From NCBI GenBank assembly GCA_039621445.1, contig CP154954.1, forward strand, positions 61,315,858 through 61,379,857: a DNA stretch of 64,000 nucleotides, read 5' to 3'. The stretch comes from Euglena gracilis (lineage: Eukaryota > Euglenida > Euglenophyceae > Euglenales). Shown in pieces: positions 49,501-61,504 of this stretch. Each line of letters begins with the position of its first letter. The first letter of the stretch is position 1. A model generated the notes under the pieces. The model ran no database searches and had not been told where the DNA came from. It saw nothing but the letters and a program-made list of their open reading frames with translations. The translations under genes were made by a program, and so were the position numbers.

Positions 49501-51838
49501 AGGAAATATATGTAGACCTCCAGGACGTAGGTAATCCACGCCCTGTGCCAGTACTGCTGTAGCAGAAATATTTTCTGCCGGTGCTGTTTCAGCACCTTTC
49601 GGTCTTGCACTCCGATCTGGGGATTCCGGCACTGATGCAGGAGGAATCTCCTGGTCGGCTGGCTGCCGGCATTCTCGGCAGACGGATGCGGTATTCCGCG
49701 TTCTCCGAAACCCCAGAAGTCAACGATGTTGACTTCCTTGCAAAACTGGCATTCCAGTTTGTACCGCTGAGGGTACGCGAGGTCCACGTCCAGTACCTTG
49801 AACAGCATGCCATACATGCTGTCCAAGAAGACTTGGAGGTTGTTCGTGAACATTACCGCAGCCTGCGCCTGGAGTTTCTCCGGCAGGGGGTAATACTTCC
49901 ACTGGATTCCCAGTGCGCTGACCGAAAACATATGGTTGAAGATTTCCTTCAACTGTGGGACGAACGTTTCGCCGTCTTCACAGGTATTCAGGCAATCGAT
50001 ATACGTCAGACCGTTTCGGTCGGTAAAAATGCCAAAATTCTGGCAGGGGTATCCCAACCAAAACCACAGCTCCCAGAAACCAGGCATCTGGTCCAGGACA
50101 ACTTCATTCGAACGAGGGTATCCCTCGAACGCATGAAGTTCGGCACTGTAGAAAAAACGTTTGCAGTGATCGTTCATACGATTCTGCACCACTTCGAGCA
50201 CCGCATCCGGTGGTCGGTGGATCACGTTGCCTGCCCTTGTGAACTTTTGGAGGTCTTCGTCGATTTTCGGCCAGATCTCCTCCAGGTACTTGAACACTGA
50301 GGCAACGTCATAATCCTTCGTTTTCGAAGGTTCGGCGGCTTTCCCGCCCTTGCCTGCTGCAGGTCCGGCAGATTTTCCGCCTTTGCCTGGAGCTGACCAG
50401 GCGGCTTTTCCGCCTTTGCCAGGTGGGGCTTTCCCACCTTTCTCCTGGCCTTTTCTTTTCCCCTTACCTTTGCCCTTTCCTTTACCCTTACACTTCGTGT
50501 TAGACAGCCATTCGAATGTTGCCCGGTAATCCGGGTTAATGTATTCCCAGTATTCTGGGTCTTCTGGCTGAACACAGGGTAAGTCACGGATTCCGTGCTT
50601 GGCGTTCGAGCAAATTCCTGCTCAGCGTCCCCACGATTCGAGTAAACCGGTGCAACTGCGGATGGTGGGGTTTCCCGACTTGCCCGTTCTGCCGTCACGT
50701 CTTGCGCTGGTGGAGCTTCCTCCTCAGCGTCGACGTGCATCGCCGCGGGCGTATTTTCCGACCTCGGCGAGCGGCGCTGTGGCTGCGGCGTCAGATTTTC
50801 CGGGCCGCGGTCACGCTTGCGGACGGCAGAGCCTGTGGGTCGTGTTGGTGGCGCTTCCGCCACAGCCACGTCCCGCTGTTGCACTGGTTGACCTGATCGT
50901 GATGTCGTTGGGATTCCAGTCAGAGCCGTCACAGCAGTATCATACTGCCGGCGCTCTTCTGCCGTCATTTCCCTCCAGGCAGGATTTCCCTGTCTGGCGC
51001 AAACAGGTGGGCGACATGCAATCTGTCTCTGGATCATCGCAGCATATTCATACTGCTGACGTTCCTGCTGGGAAGTGAATGGCCTACCAGTCCACGGGTT
51101 CACGGGTTCATCCCGTGCCTGTGGAGCTGGGTGTGTACGGGACGCTGTCGCGGCTTCCCGCGAACGAGCGCTCCGGGCACTGTCAGACGTCACGGGAGGG
51201 TTTCCCTCCACTGGACGGCCAACCACAGGGTCAGGAATAGTGGGGTGGGGTGGGGGTGGGTAGACGTACTCATCTCGTGACCTTGGCGTCTCCTGGGGAT
51301 AATCCCCAGAGACGGCGTACTGAGACACGTGCTCCTCCGCAGGATAATCCCGCCGGGGCACGCGCTCAGGGGATCTAAAAATGCTTTCTTTCACGCGTGG
51401 GTGTTCACTCCGGACAGGTGCTTCCACTGTCTCTTCCTCGGGTAATCCGGGGGAGTGAGCACGAAAATGTGCAGTGTAAGTGCCAACTGGTGGTACCTGC
51501 CGTGCGACCTGTGGCGGGACTTCCACGCCCAGGTCGCGCATGGTAATGTCTGCCGCGAATCCTGACGTGTCCGGGCCGGTGTAATACACCAGACCGGTCA
51601 TCGTCGCCTGGGCGCACATACACCACAGGGCTGGAGGGGTATTCGCGATGGTCAAAACTTTACGGCAGTGGTCATCCCACAATGCCTGTGTGAGTTGGTC
51701 TGGTGCCGGGTTTGCGCTCATACGTATAACCCGGTTCATCGTCTCCGCTGTGCGGTGGATCATCACACCCGCATACGGTGGGAGGCGACGAGAGCCTGAT
51801 GGCTGAGATGGCCGCGCTTCCGCGGGCATCTGGGTCAT
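46554..51838 (-). CDS. ORF3: large downstream protein of unknown function, broken
   Basis: About 1,760 codons in four open stretches: 51838-50222 (Pro/Arg/Glu-rich, starts MTQMPAEARPSQPSG, basic KERAKVRGKEKARRKVGK tail), frameshift, then 50297-49242, 49223-48030 and 47696-46554, which share one frame separated by single TAA codons. The folded-looking parts are 50297-49242 (FWELWFWLGYPCQNFGIF; YKLECQFCKEVNI) and the C-terminus with paired cysteines (VWLCTVCHKMY, AALVCAKCADS, VLCVNCLRGTFWH), suggesting zinc sites. No signal peptide or clear membrane span, so env is not supported. A second family member retains the same C-terminus (32945-33293). Confidence 0.7.
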
Positions 51839-52110
51839 CCTGCTACTGCTGCTGGCTTCAGGGTTTCCCTGAGCCGCAGTCCGTGCAGGTGGCTGCGTAC
51901 CGTATCGGTACGCATACTGGTCAGGTTGAGGGTGAGTGGTGGGGTGGTAAGGCGGTCATCCGCCTGGCTCCCTTCCGCCGGGCAGCATATTACCGCCCGG
52001 GGTCGGCTCGGTTAGTTGTGTAGGTGGTTGGTTGTTTGTTGTTAAGGGTAACTCTCCCTGCTTGATTATTGGCTGGCAAAAAGTAGTGCGGAAAGAAAGA
52101 ATGATAAGAA
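51839..52110 (-). other. pol-ORF3 spacer
   Basis: About 270 bases. The ORF3 frame stays open upstream of its first ATG to a TGA near 51949, so the true start is uncertain. The rest is Thr/Pro/Asn-coding-like low-complexity sequence. Confidence 0.5.
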
Positions 52111-53160
52111 TCAATGATAAAAAGAAGAGAAACAACATGGGTTTTTTGTCATGGAAACATCAATGTAATGTTTCTTATTCCACAGCTTCCAATCCTGTTG
52201 GACATACCCAACAAAACTGGTTGCTGGCTCCCAAGTGTCCTCCTCGGGCCCATACCCTTTCCAGCGGACCTTCCAAAGGTGCATACCTTTGTCGATTTTG
52301 TGATCGATAATTTTATCGACTACAAAGTCGTCCGTCTCAGGTAATCTGGAACGGGGTTTGAAGTGCAAACACGGGATGGGTTTCCCATCCGGTGGCGACA
52401 GGTATGGTTTGAAGTCGTCCATATGAACGTCCTCAACACCAGTCAGTAATGCAACCTTGTAACGCCCGCTGGTACCTAGTCTTTCTAGGATTTCACAGGG
52501 GCCGAGCCAGAGGGGGTCCAGCTTGGAAGACTGCATGCGAGTACGGCTATTCCGTACCCACACGCGGTCACCGGGACTATACACAGGTAACTTGAAATTC
52601 TGCAAAAACGATTTCCGTTTTGCTGCATGAACATCAGTCACGCGCTTCTGGACTGCAGAACGTAGACTTTCTACTTCCGCAAACCAGGTCTCGCAACTGA
52701 CACTCGTTCGGGCGGGTCTCTCCGAAGGGACATCCGCTATTGCCCGAGGGTCCCGTCCGAAAACTAATTTATAGGTGGAGTGAGGTAAAACCAACCCTGG
52801 TAGGGTATTGATATAAAACAAAGACCATGGTAGAACTGATATCCAGTTGCTGCGCGAGTCAGCCAGTGAAAGGCGAAGCATTTTCACGACGGATTTCACG
52901 GCTGCCTCGGCTCTACCATTGCCTTTGGGTCGGTATATAATGGAAAAATGTTGCTCAATTCCGAGTAAACCGCACAAAGTGGTGAAAAACCTTGAATATA
53001 TCAAATGGTCTTGATCACTCACGATCTCATTCGGTAAACCCATTAAGCAAATGCATTTCTCCAAAAATATAGTTGCCAAACTTTGGGCAGTCAACCCTGA
53101 CTTCTGGCATGGAATGGCTACAATGTACCCACTCAGCCTACAGACGACAACAAAAACGTA
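52111..53160 (-). CDS. Integrase core and chromodomain
   Basis: Second and third catalytic regions: IVSDQDHLIY (Asp) and YRPKGNGRAEAAVKSVV (Glu), after SGYIVAIPCQKSGLTAQSLA. Then the C-terminal barrel (SPGDRVWVRNSRTRM, LDPLWLGPCEI) and a chromodomain VDKIIDHKIDKGMHLWKVRW plus GYGPEEDTWEP. Inserts element cDNA; the chromodomain would target particular chromatin and defines chromoviruses. Separated from the N-terminal part by a frameshift near 53160. Confidence 0.9.
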   Translation of the reverse strand, partial: YVFVVVCRLSGYIVAIPCQKSGLTAQSLATIFLEKCICLMGLPNEIVSDQDHLIYSRFFTTLCGLLGIEQHFSIIYRPKGNGRAEAAVKSVVKMLRLSLADSRSNWISVLPWSLFYINTLPGLVLPHSTYKLVFGRDPRAIADVPSERPARTSVSCETWFAEVESLRSAVQKRVTDVHAAKRKSFLQNFKLPVYSPGDRVWVRNSRTRMQSSKLDPLWLGPCEILERLGTSGRYKVALLTGVEDVHMDDFKPYLSPPDGKPIPCLHFKPRSRLPETDDFVVDKIIDHKIDKGMHLWKVRWKGYGPEEDTWEPATSFVGYVQQDWKLWNKKHYIDVSMTKNPCCFSSFYH

Positions 53161-53816
53161 ATCGTAAATTTTGTCGTCCGTTCCTTTGCACGGTTTCTAG
53201 ATCCAGAAAATCCATGCAGAGGGATGTAAAAATGTCAGGGGGTACGGGGAAAAAGTCCATCGTACCAGGGGGGGTACCTCTGCGGGGTTTTACCGCTTGA
53301 CAAATTTGACACCGTTGCGCTATCCGCAAACAGCGTGAGTAGAGCTCCTTTTCGCTCAAGGTTGTACAGTACCTGCGGCCCACCAACGAAAGAAGTTTGG
53401 GGGCCCCAGGGTGACCATGGTTGTGATAGCACAAAATTACGTCATCAACCAGGTCCTGGGGAATACAATATTTGTAACCCGATTCATTGCGAAAAACCAA
53501 CCGTAAAGGTGAAAGAGTGTAATTCTCCAGCACTTCGCCATTACGAAGCCTGGTGACAATGGTGTCATACACCGGATCACGACTATAATCCCATTCGCGA
53601 AAGAACAGTGGGGATGGGGACTCCGTGCGTGTAATACGCCGGGGTCCGGACGTGCTTCCACGTCGGCGCCTTCCGCGCACTGGTGTGACCAGGAATAGTT
53701 GTGACACGGGGAAAGAATCCAAAAGATTGTCCGCAGCGTCGTTTCGACGTGCGTAGTCGTCAGCTTCCTGACTTCCATGAAAAGTCGCGTCTCCCTCATC
53801 CGGGTTCCCAGGGTAA
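53138..53816 (-). CDS. Integrase zinc-binding N-terminus
   Basis: HHCC finger CYHNHGHPGAPKLLSLVGRR ... CLRIAQRCQICQ, then the first catalytic Asp in LCMDFLDLE. Joined in frame to RNase H through a single TAG at 53817-53819; readthrough versus plain mutation cannot be decided. Confidence 0.85.
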
Positions 53817-54727
53817 TACTAAGGGGCCCGACTGAGCGGATCCGCTACTTTTTGTGTGTGTCCAGGGGTATAAATAACCACAAGGTTGAATTGACTCAAG
53901 AACTCATTCCATCTGCATCGCCTTCCGACCGACGACATGGCCTTGTTCAAATCCTCGGTGTACCAGTTTTGGAGACTCTCATGGTCGGTCTTGACGAGGA
54001 TCTGGACGAGGCTGCTGGCAACCCAGCTGCGAAATTTCTGGAGTATAAGCACGATTGCGTAGGTTTCCTTCTCGCGTATACTCCATTTGACTTGACCTTT
54101 TCCATCGTCGCCCTGTAACTTTCCGCTGAAGAAAGCCAGAGGTAGGAGCTCATTCGCCGCATTGTGCTGGCTAAGAACTCCACCAACAGCGTAATCGCTG
54201 CTGTCGACTTCCAACACGTATGGTTTGTACGGGTCCGCAGTTTGAAGGACAACATTTTCTAAAAGCAAAACCTTGATTTTCTCAAAGGCCTCGCGCATTT
54301 GGTCATCCCAAATGACTTTGGTGTTGTCAACAGCCCGGTTTTTGAGCTGTTTGGTGAGGGGCACCGCGATTTTCGCGAAGTCCCTCATATATATCGCGTA
54401 GTATTGGGCTAATCCCAAAAATCCTTTGAGGTGAGTAATCGTTTTGATTACCTCAGGGGTCCATTTCTTAATAGCTTCGAGTTTACTCGGAGCGGCTTTC
54501 CGCTGTCCATTGCTGAGGATGTGCCCGCAAAATTTTATAAGTATCCGAAACAAATGCATTTTCGCGCCTTTCGCGGAAAGCACATGTTTTTGAAAAGCGG
54601 TTAATACCGCGCAAACATGGTGAAAGTGTGTAACGAGGATATCCTCGCTCGATTTTGCGGTTGGTGGTGGTGTTCCCACCACATCATCAATGTACACAAT
54701 GGCAAACGGTATATCGCGTAGAACCAT
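53817..54727 (-). CDS. Reverse transcriptase YIDD region and RNase H
   Basis: FAIVYIDDVVGTPPP (RT motif C), CGHILSNGQ, LKGFLGLAQYY (connection), then RNase H: VLEVDSSDYAVGGVLSQ, REKETYAIVLILQKF, KTDHESLQNW and IYTPGHTQKVADPLSR. Order and spacing are standard for Ty3/gypsy. Confidence 0.92.
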
Positions 54728-55290
54728 TGTATCATGCGTTGAAACATGGCTGGACCATTCTTAACACCCATGGGGAGTACCGTCCATTGATATACACCCT
54801 TGGATGTCACGAATGCCGTGTATGGTTGGGAGTCAGGGTGCAAGTGCATTTGGTGAAAACCGTCCTCCAGATCGAAAATTGACCACAACCGGTTTTCCGA
54901 TTGTTTGGTGATAAACTCGTCGATCAGGGGGAGCGGGAAGGGATCATCCCTTGTTTGGGAGTTCAGGTACCGGTAATCCAGCACCAGTCTCCATTTCTTC
55001 TGACCTGAGGGGTCTGGGGGTTTAGGAACAACAAATGCTTTGGATGTCCACTCGCTTTTCGAGGGTACGATCCACTTGCGCTGAATAAGCTTCTCAATCA
55101 TCTCATTGAGAGCTTCTTCGCGTTCTCCCGAACAACGAAAAAATTTTCGGTGCATTGGTTTAGCTCCTTCCTTAAGCTCGATCTTACAAACACCGAACGG
55201 ACCGCGTATCGCGGGGTCAATGTCGCACGCGTATACTGGATTTTCCAGCTCACCGTTAAATTCGCGGGTAATCCGCGAACAGAATTCGGC
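54601..55290 (-). CDS. Reverse transcriptase fingers and palm (N-terminal part)
   Basis: FGVCKIELKEGAKPMHRKFF, IVPSKSEWTSKAFVVPKP, KWRLVLDYRYLNSQT, SIFDLEDGFHQMHLHPDSQP (motif A) and VLPMGVKNGPAMFQRMIQ (motif B). A frameshift near 54720 separates it from the YIDD box. Confidence 0.92.
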   Translation of the reverse strand, partial: AEFCSRITREFNGELENPVYACDIDPAIRGPFGVCKIELKEGAKPMHRKFFRCSGEREEALNEMIEKLIQRKWIVPSKSEWTSKAFVVPKPPDPSGQKKWRLVLDYRYLNSQTRDDPFPLPLIDEFITKQSENRLWSIFDLEDGFHQMHLHPDSQPYTAFVTSKGVYQWTVLPMGVKNGPAMFQRMIQWFYAIYRLPLCTLMMWWEHHHQPQNRARISSLHTFTMFARY

Positions 55291-56583
55291 TGAATTAGGA
55301 TGCTGACCTGCACTCTCTATGACTGCGGAAACCGCCAGGGTATCCCTGGGGCTACCGAGCTTCCTGATTTCTTGCAAGGGTGGTAATATTTTACCACAAA
55401 AATCTTCAAAAATCGGTACATTAGTGGGTAAATCCCACCAATGAAAACATACGTACGATATTTGGGTGAACCATTCCGCTTCCGGAATGATGGGTATGAG
55501 AACAACTCCACGGGCTTCATCCCGCAAAATTTTCTCAACCGCACATTCGATACGTTTTGGGGGAGGGTGCATCCATAACACCGTATCACCCCAAAATTTA
55601 TCAAATGCGTTGGAGTGTTGTGACCAATGACGTGGCAAACGGGCATGTGCATTGGATGAAAAGGCATCATTTTCCAATGCCAAAACAAAAGATTCAGCCA
55701 ATGTCGCGATTTTGGAAAACCATCGTTCCAAAATGCGATATTGACCAAAATTGAAAGCATTCCATACGCGTTTCGCGTATTCATGCACCCGATTTTCGGG
55801 TTGAAGGGTAGAAACACAATGAATGGATCCACAAACATGCGGGTTGTCTTCCACTACCGCAAGGGTTAATCCCAAGGGAGTTTGGACAGGTTGGGGATTT
55901 CCCCATTCCGCATCAAATCCGTTACAAGTGTGATCGCGATTGTAATTAGGAATGGCGCTTTTCGCGTTTGCAAACAACGAGGCTAATCCGCGTTGTTGGA
56001 GCACTCGGTGTATCTCCGCACACTGCGGGCTACAACCAAGTGTATCCTGGGGTGTGGATTCCGCTTTCGGAATTGCGATTAGTGTCGGATTTTGAACTAA
56101 ACATCCACAATCGAAATCCGATTGGGTGGAAATTCTCCTGCAGTGCACACATTGGAAGGAAGTGTAGTGGTGTGACGGGTGTGCGTGTAAGTGGGTGTCG
56201 ATGGCCTTAGCCGGTGAGTCTTGTACAGGTGTGCCTGGACTCGGCACAACTGGTGGGAAACGGACTGGTGGTGTAGCTGGGCGACTACTCGACACCGTAC
56301 GTACTGCAGGCCTTTGGGCTTTCGTCTTGTAACCCAGTGGAACGGCGGGGGTACCGCTACTCGCTTGCCCTGCCTCATGTGGAACGCATGTTGGTGGGTC
56401 ATTGGGCAGGGGGGAAGCTTTCTCCGTACCCCGGGTGTGGAAAACGGTTGTTGGTGTGGTGAATAACGGTGTTGCCATTGTAAGTAACGGTGTTGGGAAA
56501 GTGGTGGTCATCATGCCAACGGTGATGGTGGTTTGGGTGTCAATGAAGTGGTTGGTGCCGTGCGCAAACCGTGGGAGTGGCAA
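55291..56583 (-). CDS. Extra domain between protease and RT
   Basis: About 430 residues in the same frame as RT. First a Thr/Pro-rich linker, then paired Cys (FQCVHCRR; CSPQCAEIH), then LENDAFSSNAHARLPRHWSQ, DKFWGDTVLWMHPPPKRIE and EARGVVLIPIIPEAEWF. This D.FSS..N...W..PP...I....P..P...WF pattern resembles a domain I associate with DIRS-like and other protist retroelements, there near the RNase H. Its role is unknown and its position before RT is unusual for a chromovirus. Confidence 0.55.
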
Positions 56584-56993
56584 TCCACAACCAATCGGTA
56601 CTGGCGTAAAAATGGGTATCCCAAAATTACGTCAGACCCGTGAATTCCGGACTCGTAACCCCAAATACTGGTGAAATGTTGTAATTGTGGGGGTTGTGAG
56701 TGATGCTTCGGAATGATGGGCAAGAGTATCTCGAGCACACATCCCAAATCACCACCACACATGGGGGTGTTATCCGCGGTTGTAATTTTGATCGGTTTCT
56801 TGGCGCTTACCAAGAGCGGGGTCGGTATCAACCCCAACCGAAAGAGCAGTGCAATGTGACAACCAGTGTCAATGAGAATTTTAACTTTAGTGGAGAAATT
56901 TTGGATGCGGATTTCCGCTTGGACGAGTAATTCCATTGGTGGTACGCAAAGTGAAGGGTCTGGCGGAAATACGTTTGCATGCCAGCTCTCCAT
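56511..56993 (-). CDS. Aspartic protease (retropepsin)
   Basis: KVKILIDTGCHIALLF carries the catalytic DTG; DVILGYPFLRQYRLVVDC is the second conserved loop. Cleaves the polyprotein. In a different frame from RT, with a shift at about 56550. Confidence 0.85.
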   Translation of the reverse strand: MESWHANVFPPDPSLCVPPMELLVQAEIRIQNFSTKVKILIDTGCHIALLFRLGLIPTPLLVSAKKPIKITTADNTPMCGGDLGCVLEILLPIIPKHHSQPPQLQHFTSIWGYESGIHGSDVILGYPFLRQYRLVVDCHSHGLRTAPTTSLTPKPPSPLA

Positions 56994-57172
56994 GAACCCT
57001 TTCCTACTTTGCTCAGCATTCCGAGCGGAAATCTGGAGTGGGCGGTAGGGGACCCGAAATAATTCCGGGTACTGACCGTGAAGGCGGATGGGCAGGGGGG
57101 GTAAGGTTGATCAGGTCTTACCTCCATCTGTTCATCAGCCCAGAGGTCCGTGCCCTCGGACCTCGGGCTCCC
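56994..57172 (-). other. gag-protease junction
   Basis: Short stretch with at least one stop (near 57120) between the gag end and the protease frame. It could be a spacer or a decayed fusion. Confidence 0.4.
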
Positions 57173-60100
57173 CTACTCCAAGTCCGAACCGGCCGCATAG
57201 CCGGCAACGGACTTTTTGGTGGAATAGATGGAATTTAATGAGCGCACCGCCATTCGGGCCTCATTAAATTCCCCGTCCGAGGTCTCATCCCCCTCCCTGC
57301 CCGAAGCCGGGGTGTCCTCCTCCAAACAAGATATCTTGAAACCGACCTTTTGCCGGTTGGAGGAGTAACCACGGTCATCGCGGCGCTTACTGCGATTCGC
57401 GTAGCCGGGCCGGGGGGAACGAGATCTGGGACATTTGGATGCGTGGTGATCTTTGGAACCGCAAAGTGAACAACGGGTTTTGTGGCGGGATTCCGCACAA
57501 CGGGGGGAACGGTATTCCGTTCGACCGTCAAACCGTCGTGGTGAACGGGTTTCCCGTCGATCATGACCGGTGTACCGGGGTTTCCCCGGTGACTCCCGCG
57601 AAGAGGATGATCCACTTCGCGAACGTGATCGTGAAGAGTCCCGATTGAAATCCTGTTTTCGGGTGGGGGGTCCAGGTGACCGACCGCGAGAAGGACGGGT
57701 TTCCCGACCATCACGCGATGGTGACTTGGGCCTACTACCGCTAAAGCGGTTCTCCGAAGAACGTGAAACTCCCGATTGACGTGAAAACGCCGAGGAACCC
57801 GATCCCCGTGAGGAGGTCGAGCCCCTTGGGCTTCCAATACGCTTTCGCGCATCAGGATTCGGGCATTCCCGAGACATGTGACCAGATTTGTTGCACAAAA
57901 AGCACAGTTTATCCGTGCCCTGGTCCGAAGAACGCTGATTCCGCGTTTTCGATCCCGTGGTGGGTGATCTTGGTGACATGGGTGATTTTTGCAACGCAAT
58001 GACCGCACCCGCAGGGATTCCCGCGGTGGGATGCGTTTGGAAAGCGGACTGTATTTGTCCCAAAACTTGTGTGAGTTTGAGTTGCTTTGACACATAATTC
58101 CAACGTTGGGCAAGAGTCATCTCATGCCCTGCCAACTCCTCCGATGGATATCCTTCACGAGGGATGGTGTGAAATGCAACAAAACCGCATCGAATTGTTC
58201 GCGCATTTGCTTCTCGCTAAGTTCATCAACTTCGGAAGCAAGTGCTAACCATTTGGCATACCAAAGGTCAATGGATTTCCATTTGCGATCCGATGGCGCG
58301 GATTGTCGCCACTTCTTCTCCAGGGTATTCCTGGTGACCAGACTTGAGTTGGTTGAAGCGTATTGCTCAACCAGGTCATCAAATGATACGCCATTACGTA
58401 TCACCAAATTGCGTGCGCGTTCTCGCTCCTCCCTCGGCGGGCAATCGATGAATTCCATCTTGACTACCTCGGGATTCGGGTCTTGGGTGGTCCTTTTAGT
58501 GCCCAGTAGTACTCCCAGTCCCGAAAAAATTGTCTCCATGTGGTTGGATCCCCGTCCCATTGGGGCTTCACCTTGTTCGCGATTGCGATGGTGCCCTTGA
58601 AGTCTCTCTGAGTAACCCGCTGACCCTCGGTGGTATTCCAGGGGTTTGGGTCAGGGTAATTCTTAACACCAAACGCGTTTCGCGGATTTTCCGCTCCATG
58701 TGTAACCCGTGCAGGATTTCCCGCACCAAGTGTAAGGTTGGCAGGATTTTCCTGCGGGATTTGCGAAAAATTTGGTGAAATTCTCCCGGTGTGGCGGGTT
58801 TCCCGCCGAAAACCTGATGGGTGCTCCGGTAATCCAGAACCCGATGGTGGTTGGAATGTTCGCGAATGCGATACATGACCAATACCAGGTGTGGGGTTTT
58901 GGCTCATTCCTCGTACAAGGTTGGAATGTTGAATTTCTTGGTGGAGACTCGAATTTTCGAGCGGGGGGTCAATTTCCTCATCGGAAATGTGTTGTGAAAA
59001 GTGGGTTTGTGGTGTGGGCAAATGCAAAGGTGGTACAATTCGCGTTTTCGCGGATGGTTGTACCAAATTCGCGGTGAATGTAGGGATTCCTACTCCAGAA
59101 ATGGTAATTTGAGAATGCGATTCCGGGACATTTGGAATACCAACCGCAGCGCTTACCGCGGTGGATGGTGGCACAACCGGTACCGGAGTGGACATTTTAT
59201 CCAAACTCGCGGACAAGTCATGCAGCGTTTCTTCCAAATGTTCCACCAACTGGAGTTGGCCGCAAATACGGTCAACCTCAGTCTCCAAATGCCTAATGCG
59301 TTTGCGGTAACGGGAAAAATCGTCCAAGTGTGGTAACTTTTCAGAAACCAAGTGTAGGTCTTGGACAAGTTGTCTTTGGGACTCCTCCACATTCCGGAGT
59401 TGACCCGCAAGCGCTTTTACTGCGTTTGAGACAATTTGCAATTGGTGGGGTGACTTGGTGGGGGTTTCCGCGGTGGTGCGTGAATTTTCCGCGGTTGGCT
59501 TTTCCAATAACGCAGAAATTCGTGCATCCAACCGTGAAACCTCATCTTGCATGGATCGGGCATTCCGATTCACCGATTCCTCAAGTTGAATCAAACTTGT
59601 GCAAAATGCTTGCAAGGTTTCCTTGTTGTCACCAAGCATTTTGTTGTAAAATGAGCGAAATTCCGGTGACTCGGATATCCGAGCACGCGAAATGGGGGGC
59701 AGTGAGGGGATTTCCGCCACTGTGGTGGACAACAAGGTGCAACGGGTTTGTAATTCACCAATAGCGGCTTGAATACCACTAATGTCGGGAATTCGCTTGG
59801 AAATTGAGGAAACATGCTAGTGTAAAGCGACAACGGTGGCATTAATACCGCCAATGTCCGTTTGCATTTGTTGTTGCGCGAAATCCAACCGTTGTGCGCA
59901 ATCCGCGATTTTCGCGTTCACGGAGGTTAATCCATCCTGATTTGCAGCACAATGGCAGGATTTTTGCTCCAAGTGTGAAATTCGTTCCTCCAAAAGCTGG
60001 ATTTGCGTACGGGGAACAAAATTTTCTTGCACTTTCGCCTGAAATTGCTTCAAGTGCTCGATTTCCGAGCCAAGATGCAAAATCCGTTGTTGGGCTTCTT

Positions 60101-61274
60101 GGAAAGAAGTGGTAAGTGCGGCAAAATGCTCAACCGCGACAAAGTTACCGATTTCCGGCATTTTGGGGGTGGCATTTTGCGCTTGTAACTGCTGCTGCAA
60201 TTGCAGTAGCACGGTTGAACAGGATTCCACTTTGGCCAAAAGATGGCTCATACCACCTTGCACATGCAGAAACTTGGAGTCATTCCGCGTTTCCGCTTCA
60301 TGCAGCATTTCGCTGATTTGTTGGAAATTTTGTGGAAGTTGGATGCGCAAAATACTGTCAACACTTTCTCGAAAATGCTGAAGGTCTTTCCCCGCATTTT
60401 CAAAATTGTGTTGGCAATATTTGCCGATCTCCTGCAAATAATTCCAGCAACACTCCAGTTTGGTGTTGACAACCCTTTGATTGTCCTCATCATCAAACTG
60501 CAAAACTTTGTTGAGCATGGTTGCGCATTCCGCAACGCATTGGTGGACATGCAAAATTTGCTTACTAAGCGGGTGATCCGCTGGGAGTTGACCGAGAATT
60601 CGGTAAACATCACCGGGGGTGAGGTTATCCCTCAAATCTTCTTCATAGTCCTCCACAATGGAAACGGCACCTGAGATTTACGGTACCACCAGACGCATAT
60701 CTGGGTTCCATGGCAATGCAGGGAAAACCGCAGCTTCCGCGGGTAATCCCGGCAATGCGTGAAATGGTGTGGGGGGGGGTAATTGAGGGGGGTTTTGGAA
60801 AAAACACGGTGTTTCCACCGAGTTGCACTCCAAAAGGCCCACCGGTGCTTCCACCGGGAATCTTTTGGGTGTGAACAGAGCAAAGGGCAAATACCCCTCA
60901 CTTTGTTCATGGGTAACATGAGTAGCCAAGTATGAGTGTGCAAGGGGTTCATCCCCTCGCCGCATCAACGATGGGTGAATCGGGATGGAGGAAGGCATTT
61001 TGCCACCTACATCCCGCACAATCAATGACAATGATGATGAAGAGGGTTCATTACCCCCATGCAATAATGAAGGCGTTTCGCCTTTTGACAATGACAAATG
61101 AGTCAAATTGCCTTCTTCTTGCTTGGGGGGTCGGGAATTGGAACTTGTTTCATTCAAACCGTTCCAATCCCCGCAATCTTCATCACAATTGCTCAATGAA
61201 CTCATCAACAGGTCATAATCAAATTTGGGGTTGGGGCTTGTGCTCTGCATCTTTTGAGATGGGTAAAAAGGCAA
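57173..61274 (-). pseudogene. gag of the full-length element, four lesions
   Basis: Same protein as 28255-32286. Lesions: TAA after MRLVVP (about 60678), TAG after TVVALH (59817), a frameshift near 58485 (after YYWALKGP) and a single-base loss near 58140 (KDIHR|R). Otherwise complete, with the coiled-coil region, capsid-like segment, both CCHC knuckles and the Arg/Ser-rich stretch. The end reads MAVRSLNSIYSTKKSVAGYA, whereas fragment A is cut off just before. Confidence 0.9.
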
Positions 61275-61494
61275 AAACCCAAAAATTCACACAAATAAGC
61301 AGAGAAACAGGGACCAGAAAGGTTGTATCGGCTATTACCGAACAGAGCCTTCTGAGACCTGTATCCTTGCCTAAAGGTGGGCTAGGGGCCAGGAACAGTA
61401 CTTTCACCGTGTTTCACAGCTCAGTACGATCCTCACCACCAGTCAACCACAGAGTTTCTCTGTGTGGAACGTCTGTGTAGGATCGTTGCCTAAA
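61275..61494 (-). other. Element 5' leader
   Basis: Non-coding, about 220 bases, almost identical to 32287-32506. Confidence 0.7.
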
Positions 61495-61504
61495 TCTGCT
61501 ACCA
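61495..61504 (-). promoter_or_regulatory. Primer-binding site (initiator tRNA-Met)
   Basis: Minus strand TGGTAGCAGA immediately inside the 5' LTR, complementary to the last ten bases of eukaryotic initiator tRNA-Met. Confidence 0.8.

Noticed and set aside
46554-51838. ORF3 as an env gene
   Set aside because: No signal peptide, transmembrane segment or fusion-peptide-like stretch; Cys-x2-Cys pairs and charged linkers point to an intracellular protein.
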